Assembly (NCBI GenBank): GCA_027886185.1
Contig: WOAB01000124.1
Coordinates: 1,240,001-1,304,000, forward strand
DNA: 64,000 bases
From: Rheum nobile
Lineage: Eukaryota; Streptophyta; Magnoliopsida; Caryophyllales; Polygonaceae
Direction: 5' to 3'
Positions 46,007 to 57,501 of this stretch are shown one piece after another. The notes below the pieces were generated by a model. That model was not told the origin of the DNA. It worked only from the letters and a program-made list of their open reading frames with translations, and searched no databases. The position numbers and the translations under genes are program-made. Each line of letters begins with the position of its first letter. Position 1 is the stretch's first letter.

Positions 46007-47417
46007 TGACGTGGCTAAAATATGCAATGCAAATATCGTTGAATAGCCTAATCAAAGTAAAAGTCCTAACAAACCTACTAAACAGATGTATAGCAAGCAA
46101 GCAAGGGTCGAACCCACTGGGAGGAAGTAATCAATCTATGTGTTTATAAGCATGCAAAGTAACAAGGGGGGTTTTGATTATCAAACACAGTAAAGTAAAC
46201 AACTTTGGTTGATTTGAGAATATGATTGGGGAAAGTAGTTCCACTAGAACGAGATCCACAATACAGAGATATAAGTCGATCACTGAAATCTTATAAATCC
46301 AAGTTCTTTTACTATTCTTATGGTTGTTCCCACCCTGATCGTTATTAACTACCAATTCAGAAAGTTGTTGATAGTACTTACTACAGTATCAATGGAAGAA
46401 AACCTTACCACTAATAAAGCAATAGCAATGCATGCAAGGATATAGGATACATGCGAATAGAAGAAAACCTTACTACTCAACATGCAAATAATTCTCACTC
46501 ACAATTAAACACTCGTATTCCACTATATGTTTAATCATGTATGCTACTAGATATGCACTCGTATTCCACTATATGCAATCCTAGCAATTGATAAATATTA
46601 CTTAACCTAGTTGGCCAGGCTATGAAGAATAACAATAAATCAATACTCAATATAACCAAGAGAATTAAACCAACACATATAAGAATAAGAACAAGGAATA
46701 GAAATCTCATAAACGAATCAACTGTATTGTTTCAAACGTCTAGTAGAACAAGGGGAAATTAGTGCTCCATTGAGATGCAAATGAAACCCTAATTGAGAAA
46801 AACTATGATGATAAAAGTGTCTCTACTCAAGACTTGGAAAAGATCTTAAATAGGCTAGGGAAAATAAGCTAAACCTAGAAATAATACTAAAGGAAATAAG
46901 ATAATAAAAATAGGAAGTCCGAAAACACAAAATATGAAATAATATCTCGCTGGCCGCGAGGCGTTAACAAGTCCACCGCGGGGCGGCGAGTTCCACCGCG
47001 GGGCACGGTGGCTTCCAGTTGCCTTCTCTGAGATCCACCGCCGGGTCGCGGTGGCTTCTGGCGCGGGGCGTCAGACGGTGTCTTCTTCAGCTTCTGCGAC
47101 ACTTCCGTAAAAATGCCATAACTTTTTATTCCCAACTCGGATTGCGCTCATATTTTGAGGACTTGCATTAGACTTCAAGATCTAACTCCTCGAATTGGAA
47201 TCACTTCATTCGGACATCTGAGTAGAGATAACGAACCATTTGAATTCAGTATATTGTTCTTCTACTCTTCAATACACTTCAAACCTCTATAAATCCCATG
47301 ATTTCTTCACTTCTCCACTCTAACTCCATAATCCACGATTGTGCTCTAAATCCATCCAAATGGCGCCTCAAACCTGGTAATAACCCCTAGATATGCACTA
47401 TAAAATAGCATCGATCA
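46007..47417. repeat. Solo LTR-like insertion (1411 bp) in E6 integrase
   Basis: Starts TGACGTGGCTAAAAT, ends AGCATCGATCA, and is flanked by CACTT at 46002-46006 and 47418-47422. It carries GGGTCGAACCCACTGGGAGG near 46105, a motif I associate with LTRs of Ty3/gypsy Tat/Athila-type elements, and a GC-rich patch with CCACCGCGGGGC repeats near 46970-47060. No protein domain. Orientation not determined. Confidence 0.7.
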
Positions 47418-47992
47418 CACTTGCATCCGAACACCCTAAGATGTGAAATATTGGGAACCCTTCCTCTTAGAAGTTCATACGGTGTCTTCTCTGTGATTGG
47501 GCGAAGCATAGCTCGATTGATGATGTAGCAGGTTGTGTTGATTGCCTCAGCCCAGAATGATTGAGAGAGACCACTCGAGATGAGCATAGTTCGAGCCATG
47601 TCTTCTAAGGTTATGTTCTTCCTTTCCACTACTCCATTTTGTTGAGGAGTGTATGGTGCAGAGAAGTTGTGATCAATGCCGTGCTCATTGCAAAAGTTTA
47701 GAAATTCTCCATTTTCGAACTCGGTACCATGGTCAGAACGGATAGAATTAATGGAGCAGTCGAGAGACTTTTCTAACATGGGAACTAGATCCTTAAAACG
47801 TCCAATGACTTCACTTTTAGATTTTATGAATATTGTCCAAGTAAAACGAGAGAAATCATCGACGAGAACAAAGATATACCTGTTTCCTCCTAGGCTTTGA
47901 ACTCTCATAGGTCCATAAAGGTCCATGTGAATGAGTTCAAGGGGCCTTGAGGAACTTACCATATTCTTGGATTTGAAGGAGCTCCGAGCTTG
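47418..47992 (-). pseudogene. E6 pol, integrase core
   Basis: Integrase catalytic core between two insertions: SSSRPLELIHMDLYGPM, DDFSRFTWTIF, SIRSDHGTEFENGEF, YTPQQNGVVERKN, ending at NISHLRVFGCK where the solo LTR lies. The D, D and E positions are present. Confidence 0.9.
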
Positions 47993-47997
47993 TTTCC

Positions 47998-49130
47998 TGT
48001 AGGATCGTGATTGTTAGATAAAAACTTAAGGAACTCAGAATATCAATTCTCAGTTCCTTTCGCAGCGGAAATAAACAATCAAACAAATGACCAGTTTCTT
48101 ATAGTGGAAACCTTTGATTGCCAACTAGCAATCCAGGATAAAAACCACTACCTTTCTTTCGAAAGGATTTCAAAGTCTACTTCTTGATTTCTTATCTCTT
48201 TTGGTTACAGCTTATCCTAGGAATGAACACACAGTTCCTTTGCCTTACACACAGTTAGACAATCCTAGATAACTTAACACAATCAATAATCAATCCAAGA
48301 AACAGACTTTCGCACCTAGGAACTATCACTTACAGTCACAGGAACTTAGCACTCATCTCTTCTTCCTTGACTGGTTCCTCTTGATCTCGGTTTGCTTTGA
48401 TGATCTTGTTTAAAGGTTCACACTAGATATTTGCTAATGAGTGTGAGTCGTGTTTCAGTGCTTGAAGATAACCCTTGGGTTAGTCTTCCTTTTATAGAAG
48501 ATTCTTCGCAGCTCAATCCTCTCTGGGTTCCCACAGATTGAGCTTGCCCTAGGATGAGTGGTTCTCCTTGATCCACGTTGTTCTTGGCATGTGAAAACAA
48601 CCTAGGCAGCTCAGAATCTCTCTTGGTTGGTCAACTACCTCAGACGAGCCTTGCTATGTCGTTGTCCAAATACTTTCGTCCGAGGTTGAACAAGTTGGCC
48701 GCTTGGGAACTGTCTTCTGGACAGCGACATCTCTATGAGTTGTCGCTTTCAATGCCTTTGTCCGAGGTTCATTGTTCTAGGCATCTTGGAGTCTTGCTCT
48801 TGGATGGTGGCAGGCTTTTGGAAGCTTCTCTCAAGTCGCTTTCACCTCCTTTTGTCCGAGGTTTGGTATTCCCAGATTTCTCGGGAAACGCAAAGTCACA
48901 TGTTGCATTTCTGGGCACACCTGGGTTCCTCTGGATTTCTTCCTTTGTCTTGTTCCTTTGGTTCTCTTGTCCTATTTGGCTTTCTTGCCTTCGGTATATT
49001 CATGTGGTTCCTTAAAGCACATCTTTGAGATAAAACATTAGTATCATAATATTTGTCATCTTCAAAAGTAGAGAAACTGAGGAAATGAACTCTCAGGGGA
49101 ACTGAAGTTCCAGAGTTCCGTTTCCTTACA
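47998..49130 (-). repeat. E8 3' LTR (type B, 1133 bp)
   Basis: Starts TGTAGGATCG and ends CCTTACA. A CTATAAAAGG-type box is on the minus strand near 48490. Pairs with 55809-56941. Confidence 0.92.
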
Positions 49131-50667
49131 ATTTCCCCCTTTTTGATGATGACAAATACAAGGAACCTGGCAACATAATAGGACTTGAATTTCATGAGAC
49201 CATATTGAGTTTAAGGGATTTACAACATTATAAACTAATGCGAGAACATTCAAATGGTTGCAAATTCCCCCTAAGCAAATGAACGAGTTTATTCGAATTC
49301 CCCCTTAGAAGTAGAACTAGTTCAGAGTTCCTATTAGTCCAGCAGTTTCCAAAGTTCAAGGTTCCTATCCTTCTTCCCCCTTTTGACATCATCGAAAAGA
49401 TCAAGTTACTTATCAAGTATAGGATATCAATGTGAAATAAACAATTTGCGTTAAACCCATGACAGTGACCATAATAGAAACTTAACGCAAAGACAAATGA
49501 TGCATTAGAAACATTACCATAAGAGTTCATTAATCATTAAAATCAAGTACATTGCCCAGAGATGCATAGTGGAAAGAGAAACAAAAGAGCATACCCAACT
49601 TGACATTAGACAAAATAAGGATAGAAGAGGGGAGTAGGACCCTAGGGAACTACTAGCACACTGTGATGTTATAGCACTGGGAACTAGGAGAGACGTTCTT
49701 ATGGCAGCGTAGTGGCCTCCTCTTCAGTTTCCTTCTTTTCTGCAGTTCCTTCATCTTGGCATGTTGTCATCTTATCGGCCTGATTACCTCCAATTGAGCA
49801 AGGTTAAGATTGAGGTTTTTCTTGGCCATTTGAGGAGCTTTGTGTTTTGAGAGAGACAGGTGAACATGAGATTGAGAGAAGGCATGAGAGAACATAGTGC
49901 TCGGCTCAATCAAACTGGAAACCTTAAATAACCCTTGAGCAATTTTGGAGCCGTTGAGAATCAAGCCATTGGAGATATTTCTGGGAACTCTGAAGAGTTG
50001 AAACGGCTAATTTTCTTGAAGCTTTTGCGCCTTTGCAACGGTCACAAATTCAAAGATTAGATGCTCAAAAATGGCAATTGTTCAAGGCTGAGAAGACGTC
50101 TCTGACGCTGTGAGATTTGCCATAAATACTGTCTTGGGAGGAGCAATTCTCTTACTAGCCGCTTAAGGGGTAGCCCATCCTAGTTCCTTTCTGGCGATAT
50201 TTTCAATGTGCTAGAGGGATATATGGGAACCTTTGATGTGGGTTTTAAAATGTAGGACCTAAAAGTACATTCCCATAAAAGAAATAGGGGAAGGCCATTT
50301 ATCGCATTACACACTAGTTCCCAGAGAGGGTTAAGAAGAGGATCATAGGGAAATAGATTGTGTAATGAGGCAAGGGAGGGTCATAGTATACAATCATCAT
50401 TTCGGCTTGTATTGTTGGGTTAGAAAGATGATCAGATTGTGACTTTTGGGCCAACAAAGAAACTTGGACAATGATTGAATTTTAATAAGAGATGAACAAC
50501 CAAGGAGAAGAACTAGAAAAATTTGTCAAAGCCTTTTGAGAAACCATTATGAATATGAGGGTCTAACGCAAGAGAAATGACACAAAGATTCCAACACAAA
50601 GACAAGTAAAGAGTTCTGAACTAGTCAATCAAGGGAACTTGATAGAAACTTTAAACTAAAGGAACTG
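49131..50667 (-). other. E8 3' noncoding region with polypurine tracts and third-ORF remnant
   Basis: Tracts on the minus strand at 49131-49146 and near 49265, 49300 and 49375. Near 49830 the minus strand again has a TATTTAAGG box (about 49925), a leader and ATG with MAKKNLNLNLAQLE before a stop. Closely similar to 9493-11022 of E5. Confidence 0.65.
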
Positions 50668-52943
50668 CTAGTTTATAGGAATCATTCTCAGTTCTAATCT
50701 AAGGTTCTCGAAGGGAACTCTATTCAAGGCTTTGGTGAAAATATCTGCAATTTGATCTTCAGTTCTACAAAATTCCATAATGATGTTTCCCTTCTCAACA
50801 TGATCTCTAAGAAAATGATGTCTTATGTCAATATGCTTGGTCCTAGTGTGATGTACAAGATTCTTAGAAATGTTTATGGCACTAGTGTTATCACAAAGAA
50901 TAGTAAGATGGCCATAAGACATACCAAAGTCCGCGAGTTGTTGCTTTAGCCAGAGAAGTTGGGAACAACAGGAGGCAACCGCAATGTACTCAGATTCTGT
51001 GGTGGAGAGGGAGACTGAGACTTGTTTCTTTGATCCCCATGACACAAGGCAAGGGCCTAGGAACTGTGTCATTCCAGAAGTGCTCTTCCTATCCATAAAG
51101 TATCCAGCATAATCAGCATCAGTGAAGCCCATTAGCTCAAAGGAACACTCTTTGGGGTACCAAATGCAGAGAGAGTCAGTTCTCTTGAGATATCTAAGTA
51201 TTCTCTTCACAGCAGCCAAGTGGGTTTCTCTTGGACAGGATTGGAACCTAGCACACAAGCCAACAGCAAAAAAAATGTCTGGTCGACTAGCAGTTAGGTA
51301 CATGAGTGAGCCTATCATACCTCTATAGAGCTTCTCCTCCACAAGAGGACTCGAATGGTCCTTATCCAAATGGGCAATGGTGGATATGGGAGTGGAGAGA
51401 GGCTTGCATGAATCCATTTTGAACTTCTTCAGTAGTTCCCTGACATACTTCTGTTGGTGGATTTGAATAACATCTTCATTTTGAGTGATTTGTAATCCGA
51501 GGAAGAAGGTGAGTTCCCCAATTAGGCTCATTTCAAATTCACTGCTCATCAAGTCTTTAAACTTGTCTACAAGGGATAGGGTAGTGGAACCAAAGATAAT
51601 ATCATCGACATAAATTTGAACCACCAAGATGTTACCTTCTTCTTCTAGGATGAAGAGAGTTTTGTCAATAACTCCACGCCTGTATCCATTTGAGAGTAGG
51701 AACTGGGCAAGACGATCATACCAAGCTCTAGGAGCTTGCTTGAGGCCATACAATGCTTTGTCTAGAAAGTAGACATGGTCTGGATGATCATCATCTTCAA
51801 ATCCAGGGGGTTGCTTGACATAGGCTTCTTCTTGGAGAATTCCATTGAGGAAGGCCGTCTTTACATCCATTTGGAACAACTTGAACCCTTTGTGTGATGC
51901 AAAAGCAATCAACAACCTTATTGCTTCAATCCTTGCCACTGGAGCATAGGTTTCATCATAGTCGATGCCTTCTTGTTGATTGTATCCTTGAGCAACGAGT
52001 CTTGCTTTGTTCCTTATCACAGCTCCTGTATCATCTAGCTTATTTCTGAAAACTCGTCTAGTTCCTATGATATGCTTATCCTTGGGACGAGGAACTAGAT
52101 GCCATACTTTGTTCCTTTCAAATTGATGAAGCTCTTCTTGCATAGCTTGGATCCAGTCCGCATCCTTCAGTGCCTCACCTATGTTCTTTGGTTCCACAAT
52201 AGACAGGAAGGCATTGAAGGCAAAGAAGGTTAGATGTTCGAACCTGACTGGAGGCTTGATGATTCTTCTTTCTCTATTGGGAGCTAGAGCATTTGATGTG
52301 GAGACATTTTGAGTTGAGCATTCAGCTTCAGCTGCAGCTTCCTGGTTGGGATCACCTTCTCCATTGAAGATCATGTGAGAGGATGAATCGTTGATGTCTC
52401 CACAGATGTTGTCTTCAAGTTCATGGTTCCCAGAAATGGATTGTTGTTGATTATCCATGGGAACTGGTGGAGGAGCTAGTGGGGGATTCTGTGCAGCAGG
52501 GAAGGAACTGGGTAGAGTGTCATCTTCATCTGGATCTTCTTGAGATGACTTGGGAAACGGGTCTTCAAAGGGAGTGGTAGTGTTCTGCACAATTCTACCA
52601 AGTGATTTTTCATTAAAGATAACATGAACACTTTCTTCTACCTTTGTATGCCTTGCTCCCGGAGGCATATCCAATGAAGATCCATTCATCACTCCTTGGA
52701 TCGAACTTGCCAAGATTGTCCTTCCCATTGTTATGCACAAAGCACTTGCATATGAACACCCTCAAATGTGAAATGTTGGAAACTCTTCCTCTTAGGAGTT
52801 CATAGAGAGTCTTCTCTGTGATTGGCCGAAGCATGGCTCGGTTGATGATGTAGCAAGCTGTGTTGATTGCCTCAGCCAAGAGTGATTGAGAGAGTCCACT
52901 TGAGATGAGCATAGTTCGAGCCATGTCCTCTAAGGTTCTATTC
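50668..52943 (-). pseudogene. E8 pol remnant: integrase C-term, RT, RNase H
   Basis: Starts abruptly at NRTLEDMARTMLISSGL, so the integrase finger and core are gone. A ~20-bp deletion near 52645 removes the segment VFNKRTK found in relatives and shifts the frame. From there a frame of more than 600 codons stays open to the end: RT motifs MDVKTAFLNG and VQIYVDDIIFGS, RNase H GFTDADYAG, STTESEYIA, CDNTSAINISKN, ending LRMIPIN. The catalytic residues of RT and RNase H are present. Confidence 0.9.
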
Positions 52944-53111
52944 AAGGTGAGCATATCCAAAAGTCCACTTCCTTTCCACGAACCTGAGTTCCCTGCTCAA
53001 CTACACATGTGAAATTATTAGTAGCAAAGTGTTTGTCATCGTCAAAACTAGGAAAACTGAGGAAGAGAACCAGGTAGGGAACTGGAGTTCCCAAAAGTCC
53101 ACTTCCTAACA
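52944..53111 (-). repeat. Type C LTR fragment inside E8
   Basis: On the minus strand starts TGTTAGGAAGTGGACTTTTG right after a polypurine tract. It matches the first ~150 bp of the E3 LTR (31419 onward), then breaks off into integrase sequence at 52943. The duplicated words AAAAGTCCACTTCC near both ends hint at microhomology during joining. Confidence 0.8.
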
Positions 53112-53628
53112 ATCTCCCCCTTTTTGATGATGACAAACATGTAGAACCTGGCATATCTAAAATAGGCATGAATGATATATGAGGAAAAGCAGAACATAAC
53201 TAGATGTAGAATAATCATTAGTGAATTGCATATTCTCCCTTAACATCAAACCGGGTTCCTTAATTCCCCATTGACCACCGAGATGATTCCAACAATAGGA
53301 CTTGGGAACTATAAGCAGTTGAGGTGACAAATTTCCTTATTTACCTCAGTTCCCCTTGAATCATTGACTTCTGATACTTGTAGTTCCATTGATATTATCA
53401 TTGGGAACTAACGTCAACACCATGTGATCCTCCATAATTTTCATTAGCGTTTGGAGTTCCCTTCATTGTTTTCTGCTTCTTCATACAAATCTTTATTTAA
53501 CAAAGGACATATTTCCCTTGTTATTCCTTTGAAGTGAGATGAGCTAGATCAAAACTTCAATTCTGCGTCCCAATCATCAATTTGCATTCTGTAGGGAACT
53601 AGGCATCTCACTTCAACCTGCAATACAA
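53112..53628 (-). other. Polypurine tract and 3' noncoding stretch joined directly to E8 gag
   Basis: The plus strand reads ATCTCCCCCTTTTTGATGATG beside the type C fragment, that is, a minus-strand polypurine tract, with further tracts near 53240 and 53265. No coding signal. It stands where protease and integrase should be. Confidence 0.7.
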
Positions 53629-55758
53629 TTAAGACTTACGCACCCAGACACGCTTGGCTTTTCTGGGTTTATGGTAATGAGAGTTCCTTTGCACCTGCAA
53701 GTTAGTTGAGTAATACACATGACCACTAATCTCAACATCCAAGTTCATTTTCCTATGACTTTCTTCAATTTGCCTTTTCTTATGAATACAATCATGAATA
53801 TAATGATCATTTTTGCCACAATGCCAGCAAACACGATTATACTTAACATGACCATATTTTCCTTTACCGGGACAAAAAGGTTTGTCACATTTCCTCTGCT
53901 GAAAGTCAATTCCCTTACCTCTAGTTCCGTGAGCTTGATTGACGTACATTTTATGAGCGTTCTGTCCATCAAACCAGGTTTGTTTACCTTTAGGCTTCTT
54001 CTCAAGAACCTTTACCTTCTCTTCCAGGAACTGATTTTTATCACGAGAAGTTTGAAGAGCGAAATTAAGAGTTTCATTTTTCTCAACCAGTTCCCTTCTT
54101 AGCTTCTCATTTTCAGCAGAGCATGAATCCTCAGAATCTTCCTTTCCCGGATAACCAATATCATATCTTTGCTTAACAAACACAGTTTGATTGACAGTTT
54201 TTTCATTGATAGAAGTAGTCAACACATCAAGCTTATCTATGATCTCAACAAGCAAATCATTTTCTGGAGTAAGGGAACTCTGATAATTCTTAGCATGCTT
54301 AAGTTCCTTTTCAAGCACAACACAATCATCACATGAAACATGGGAAACACTAGACATGCTTGCAAAATCTTTAAGATGTGCTAGTTCATTTTCAAGAGCA
54401 ATACAATTATCACATGAAACATGGGAAACGTAAGACATGCTTGTAGAATCTTTAAGTTGTGCTAGTTCCTTTTCAAGAGCAGTATATGACTCACACTTTC
54501 TAGAGGAACTAGCAAACAATTTTTCATTTTCATCAAGTTTCTTGCTCCAAACAGAATTTTTAGTAGATAAGCATGAAATTTCTTCTTCACATTCATCTAG
54601 TCTTTCCTGAAGGGAACTATTCTCTTTTCCAAGTTTCCTAATAATTTTAATCAATTGCTTCTTATCACATTCAACTAGAGTTTTTAGGAGATCGTCAGAA
54701 GTTACCTCAAGTTCTTCTGAGTCGCTTGAATTTCCTTTTGCCATGAGACATCTTCCTCCAGAGAAGCCACTCAGATCCAGTTCCTCATCTGATTCTTCTC
54801 CCCATGAGGCTACGAGAGCCTTCTTTCTCTGAGGTCTTTCTTCTTTCTTGGAGTCTTCCTTGTTGGGACAATTCTTAGCGTAGTGTCCCTTTTCTTTGCA
54901 CTCGTAACAAGAGACTTCCTTGAGATCTCTTCTTGGTCCACTGTGGGAGGAACTGCCCTTTTGGAACCTTCCCTTCACAAAGAATTTTTTGATGTTCTTT
55001 GAGAAGAGGGTTGTTAGTTCGTCATCCTCTTCTTCCAGGTCTGAGTTCTCTTGCTCCATCTCGAGCCTAGAGAAGGCTTTGGAGATCTTGAGGGCAATTC
55101 CTTTCTCCAGTTTCTTGTCGGCATTGGCTTTGGTGTGCTCTCCTTCTTCAACCTCCAGTTTTCCTATGACTTGAGTCAAGGAAAGGGATTGGATGCCTGG
55201 AGTGTTCTTCATGATTCCCTTGAGAAGGGTGAACTTGGAGTTGAGTCCATTGATGACCACCAAGGACTTGGAAACTTCATCAAGTTCGACTCCCGCCGTT
55301 GTTAGCTTTCCAATCAATCTGTTGAAGCGGGAGTAGTACTCTGAGATGGTCTCAGTTTCCATCATTTTGAAGGTGTGGTATTCTCCTTCCAAAGCAAACT
55401 TTCTGCTTTGCTTTAGTTCATCACTTCCTTCATGCATCTCCTTGAGAGCTTTCCACATCTCTTTCGCCGTCTTGATGCCTATGACCTTGTCCATGTCTTC
55501 TCTGTCCAATCCATTGAGGATGAACTGCATGGCCTTGGCATTCTTCTCCATGATGACATAGTGTTCTGGTTTCCAATCTTCTTCCTTCATGGTAAGATCG
55601 ACATAGCCATCTCCATTTTTGACTATCCTCCAGCATTGGTAGTCGTTGGTCTTGATGTGGCTTTCCATGCACTTTTTCCACCATGTTTCTTCTCCTTTCT
55701 TTCGGAGATGTGGCTTGTTGGTGGAGATTCTGAGCTCAAACTTGCTTGGTTGAGACAT
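53629..55758 (-). CDS. E8 Gag polyprotein (709 aa, open, mosaic)
   Basis: Starts MSQPSKFELRISTNKPHLRK. To about residue 380 it is nearly the same as E5 gag, including the CCHC knuckle CYECKEKGHYAKNC near 284-297. After KLGKENSSLQERL it departs and resembles the C-terminal gag of E3 (ELVEKNETLN, NAHKMY, CWHCGKNDHYIHDC). Between lies a coiled-coil stretch with a repeated ~30-residue block built on VSHVSCDNCIALENELAHLK. Ends AKRVWVRKS. An open 709-codon gag in an otherwise pol-defective element suggests it could still supply or use capsid. Confidence 0.88.
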   Translation of the reverse strand: MSQPSKFELRISTNKPHLRKKGEETWWKKCMESHIKTNDYQCWRIVKNGDGYVDLTMKEEDWKPEHYVIMEKNAKAMQFILNGLDREDMDKVIGIKTAKEMWKALKEMHEGSDELKQSRKFALEGEYHTFKMMETETISEYYSRFNRLIGKLTTAGVELDEVSKSLVVINGLNSKFTLLKGIMKNTPGIQSLSLTQVIGKLEVEEGEHTKANADKKLEKGIALKISKAFSRLEMEQENSDLEEEDDELTTLFSKNIKKFFVKGRFQKGSSSHSGPRRDLKEVSCYECKEKGHYAKNCPNKEDSKKEERPQRKKALVASWGEESDEELDLSGFSGGRCLMAKGNSSDSEELEVTSDDLLKTLVECDKKQLIKIIRKLGKENSSLQERLDECEEEISCLSTKNSVWSKKLDENEKLFASSSRKCESYTALEKELAQLKDSTSMSYVSHVSCDNCIALENELAHLKDFASMSSVSHVSCDDCVVLEKELKHAKNYQSSLTPENDLLVEIIDKLDVLTTSINEKTVNQTVFVKQRYDIGYPGKEDSEDSCSAENEKLRRELVEKNETLNFALQTSRDKNQFLEEKVKVLEKKPKGKQTWFDGQNAHKMYVNQAHGTRGKGIDFQQRKCDKPFCPGKGKYGHVKYNRVCWHCGKNDHYIHDCIHKKRQIEESHRKMNLDVEISGHVYYSTNLQVQRNSHYHKPRKAKRVWVRKS

Positions 55759-55808
55759 GATCTATAAACTTAACAAAGATCTAGAGCTTTTCCTGCTCTG
55801 ATACCAAT

Positions 55809-56941
55809 TGTAGGATCGTGATTGTTAGATAAAAACTTAAGGAACTCAGAATATCAATTCTCAGTTCCTTTCACAGCGGAAATAAACAATCAAACAAATG
55901 ACCAGTTCCTTATAGTGGAAACCTTTGATTGCCAACTAGCAATCCAGGATAAAAACCACTATCTTTATTTTGAAAGGATTTCAAAGTCTACTTCTTGATT
56001 TCTTATCTCTTTTGGTTACAGTTTATCCTAGGAACGAACACACAGTTCTTTTGCCTTACACACAGTTAGACAATCCTAGATAACTTAACACAATCAATAA
56101 TCAATCCAAGAAATAGACTTTCGCACCTAGGAACTATCACTTACAGTCACAGGAACTTAGCACTCAACTCTTCTTCCTTGACTGGTTCCTCTTGATCTCG
56201 GTTTGCTTTGATGATCTTGTTTGGAGGTTCACACTAGATATTTGCTAATGAGTGTGAGTCGTGTTTCAGTGCTTGAAGATAACCCTTGGGTTAGTCTTCC
56301 TTTTATAGAGGATTCTTCGCAGCTCGATCCTCTCTGGGTTCCCACAGATTGAGCTTGCCCTAGGATGAGTGGTTCTCCTTGATCCACGTTGTTCTTGGCA
56401 TGTGCAAACAAACTAGGCAGCTCAGAATCTCTATTGGTTGGTCAACTACCTCAGACGAGCCTTGCTATGTCATTGTCCAAATACTTTCGTCCGAGGTTGA
56501 ACAAGCTGGCCGCTTGGGAACTGTCTTCTGGACAACGACATCTCTATGAGTTGTCGCTTTCAGTGCCTTTGTCCGAGGTTCATTGTTCTAGGCATCTTGG
56601 AGTCTTGCTCTTGGATGGTGGCAGGCTTTTGGAAGCTTCTCTCAAGTCGCTTTCACCTCCTTTTGTCCGAGGTTTGGTGTTCCCAGATTTCTCGGGAAAC
56701 GCAAAGTCACATGTTGCATTTCTGGGCACACCTGGGTTCCTCTGGATTTCTTCCTTTGTCTTGTTCCTTTGGTTCTCTTGTCCTGTTTGGCTTTCTTGCC
56801 TTCGGTATATTCCTGTGGTTCCTTAAAGCACATCTTTCAGATAAAACATTAGTATCATAATATTTGTCATCTTCAAAAGTAGAGAAACCGAGGAAAGAAA
56901 CTCTCAGGGGAACTGAAGTTCCAGAGTTCTGTTTCCTAACA
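55809..56941 (-). repeat. E8 5' LTR (type B, 1133 bp)
   Basis: Two bases from the primer site, starts TGTAGGATCG, ends CCTAACA. Same length as 47998-49130 with scattered single differences. Confidence 0.92.
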
Positions 56942-56946
56942 TTTCC

Positions 56947-57501
56947 CTCTTACACAGTCTGAGCATAGTTCCTCAGATTTTCCACTTAACTTTGGGAGGC
57001 CTTTGACTAGCTCCTTTGAGTGAAGCTTTTGGATTAATTTGGTGCTAGCATGTCCAAGACGTTGATGCCACAAATCCGTTTGATCATTGATAGTTGAGAG
57101 ACAGAGTTTCTCCTTGAGAACAAAGGATGAGTCAACAACATATACATTGTTGAGCCTTTTACCTTTTAGGATGATTTGTCCCGAGGAGTCAAGGACAGTG
57201 CATTCATTTGATTTGAATCTAACTTTATTGTCTCCTTGATCACACAACTGTGACACACTAATTAGATCAAAACCAAGATTATCAACAAGGTGAACTTTAA
57301 TTACCTTAATGTGGTCATTGAGATTCACAGTTCATATTCCATAAATTTTCCCTTTGCTTTTGTCTCCAAAGGAGATGTTCCCTCCTTGGATGGGTTGAAG
57401 AGAGGTCATTTGATTTCTTCTTCCGATCATATGACATAAGCAACCACTGTCGATGTACCATAGTTGAGGTTGCATCTCTTCTTTCTGCACACAAGGAAAC
57501 T
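56947..57501 (-). pseudogene. E6 pol, protease and integrase finger
   Basis: YIDSGCLCHMIGRRNQMT (protease DSG present), VDNLGFDLISVSQLCDQGDN, then the integrase HHCC finger DLWHQRLGHASTKLIQKLH with LCSDCVRGK, where E8 cuts the frame. A frame change lies near 57330-57340. The core continues at 47992. Confidence 0.88.

Larger units (their letters stand above)
47998..56941 (-). mobile_element. E8: mosaic copia element with intact target duplication
   Basis: 8944 bp, minus strand. LTRs 47998-49130 and 55809-56941, both 1133 bp. TTTCC on both sides (47993-47997, 56942-56946). Primer site is at 55795-55806. Order from the 5' LTR: gag (55758-53629), a 3'-type noncoding stretch ending in a polypurine tract (53628-53112), the start of a type C LTR (53111-52944), C-terminal integrase, RT and RNase H (52943-50668), 3' noncoding, polypurine tract, 3' LTR. 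Protease and most of integrase are absent. Matched LTRs and the duplication show the mosaic itself was inserted as one unit. Confidence 0.9.

Noticed and set aside
47998..56941. E8 as two unrelated elements side by side
   Set aside because: Equal 1133-bp LTRs, one primer site, one TTTCC duplication and correct gag-to-RNase H direction argue for one mosaic unit.
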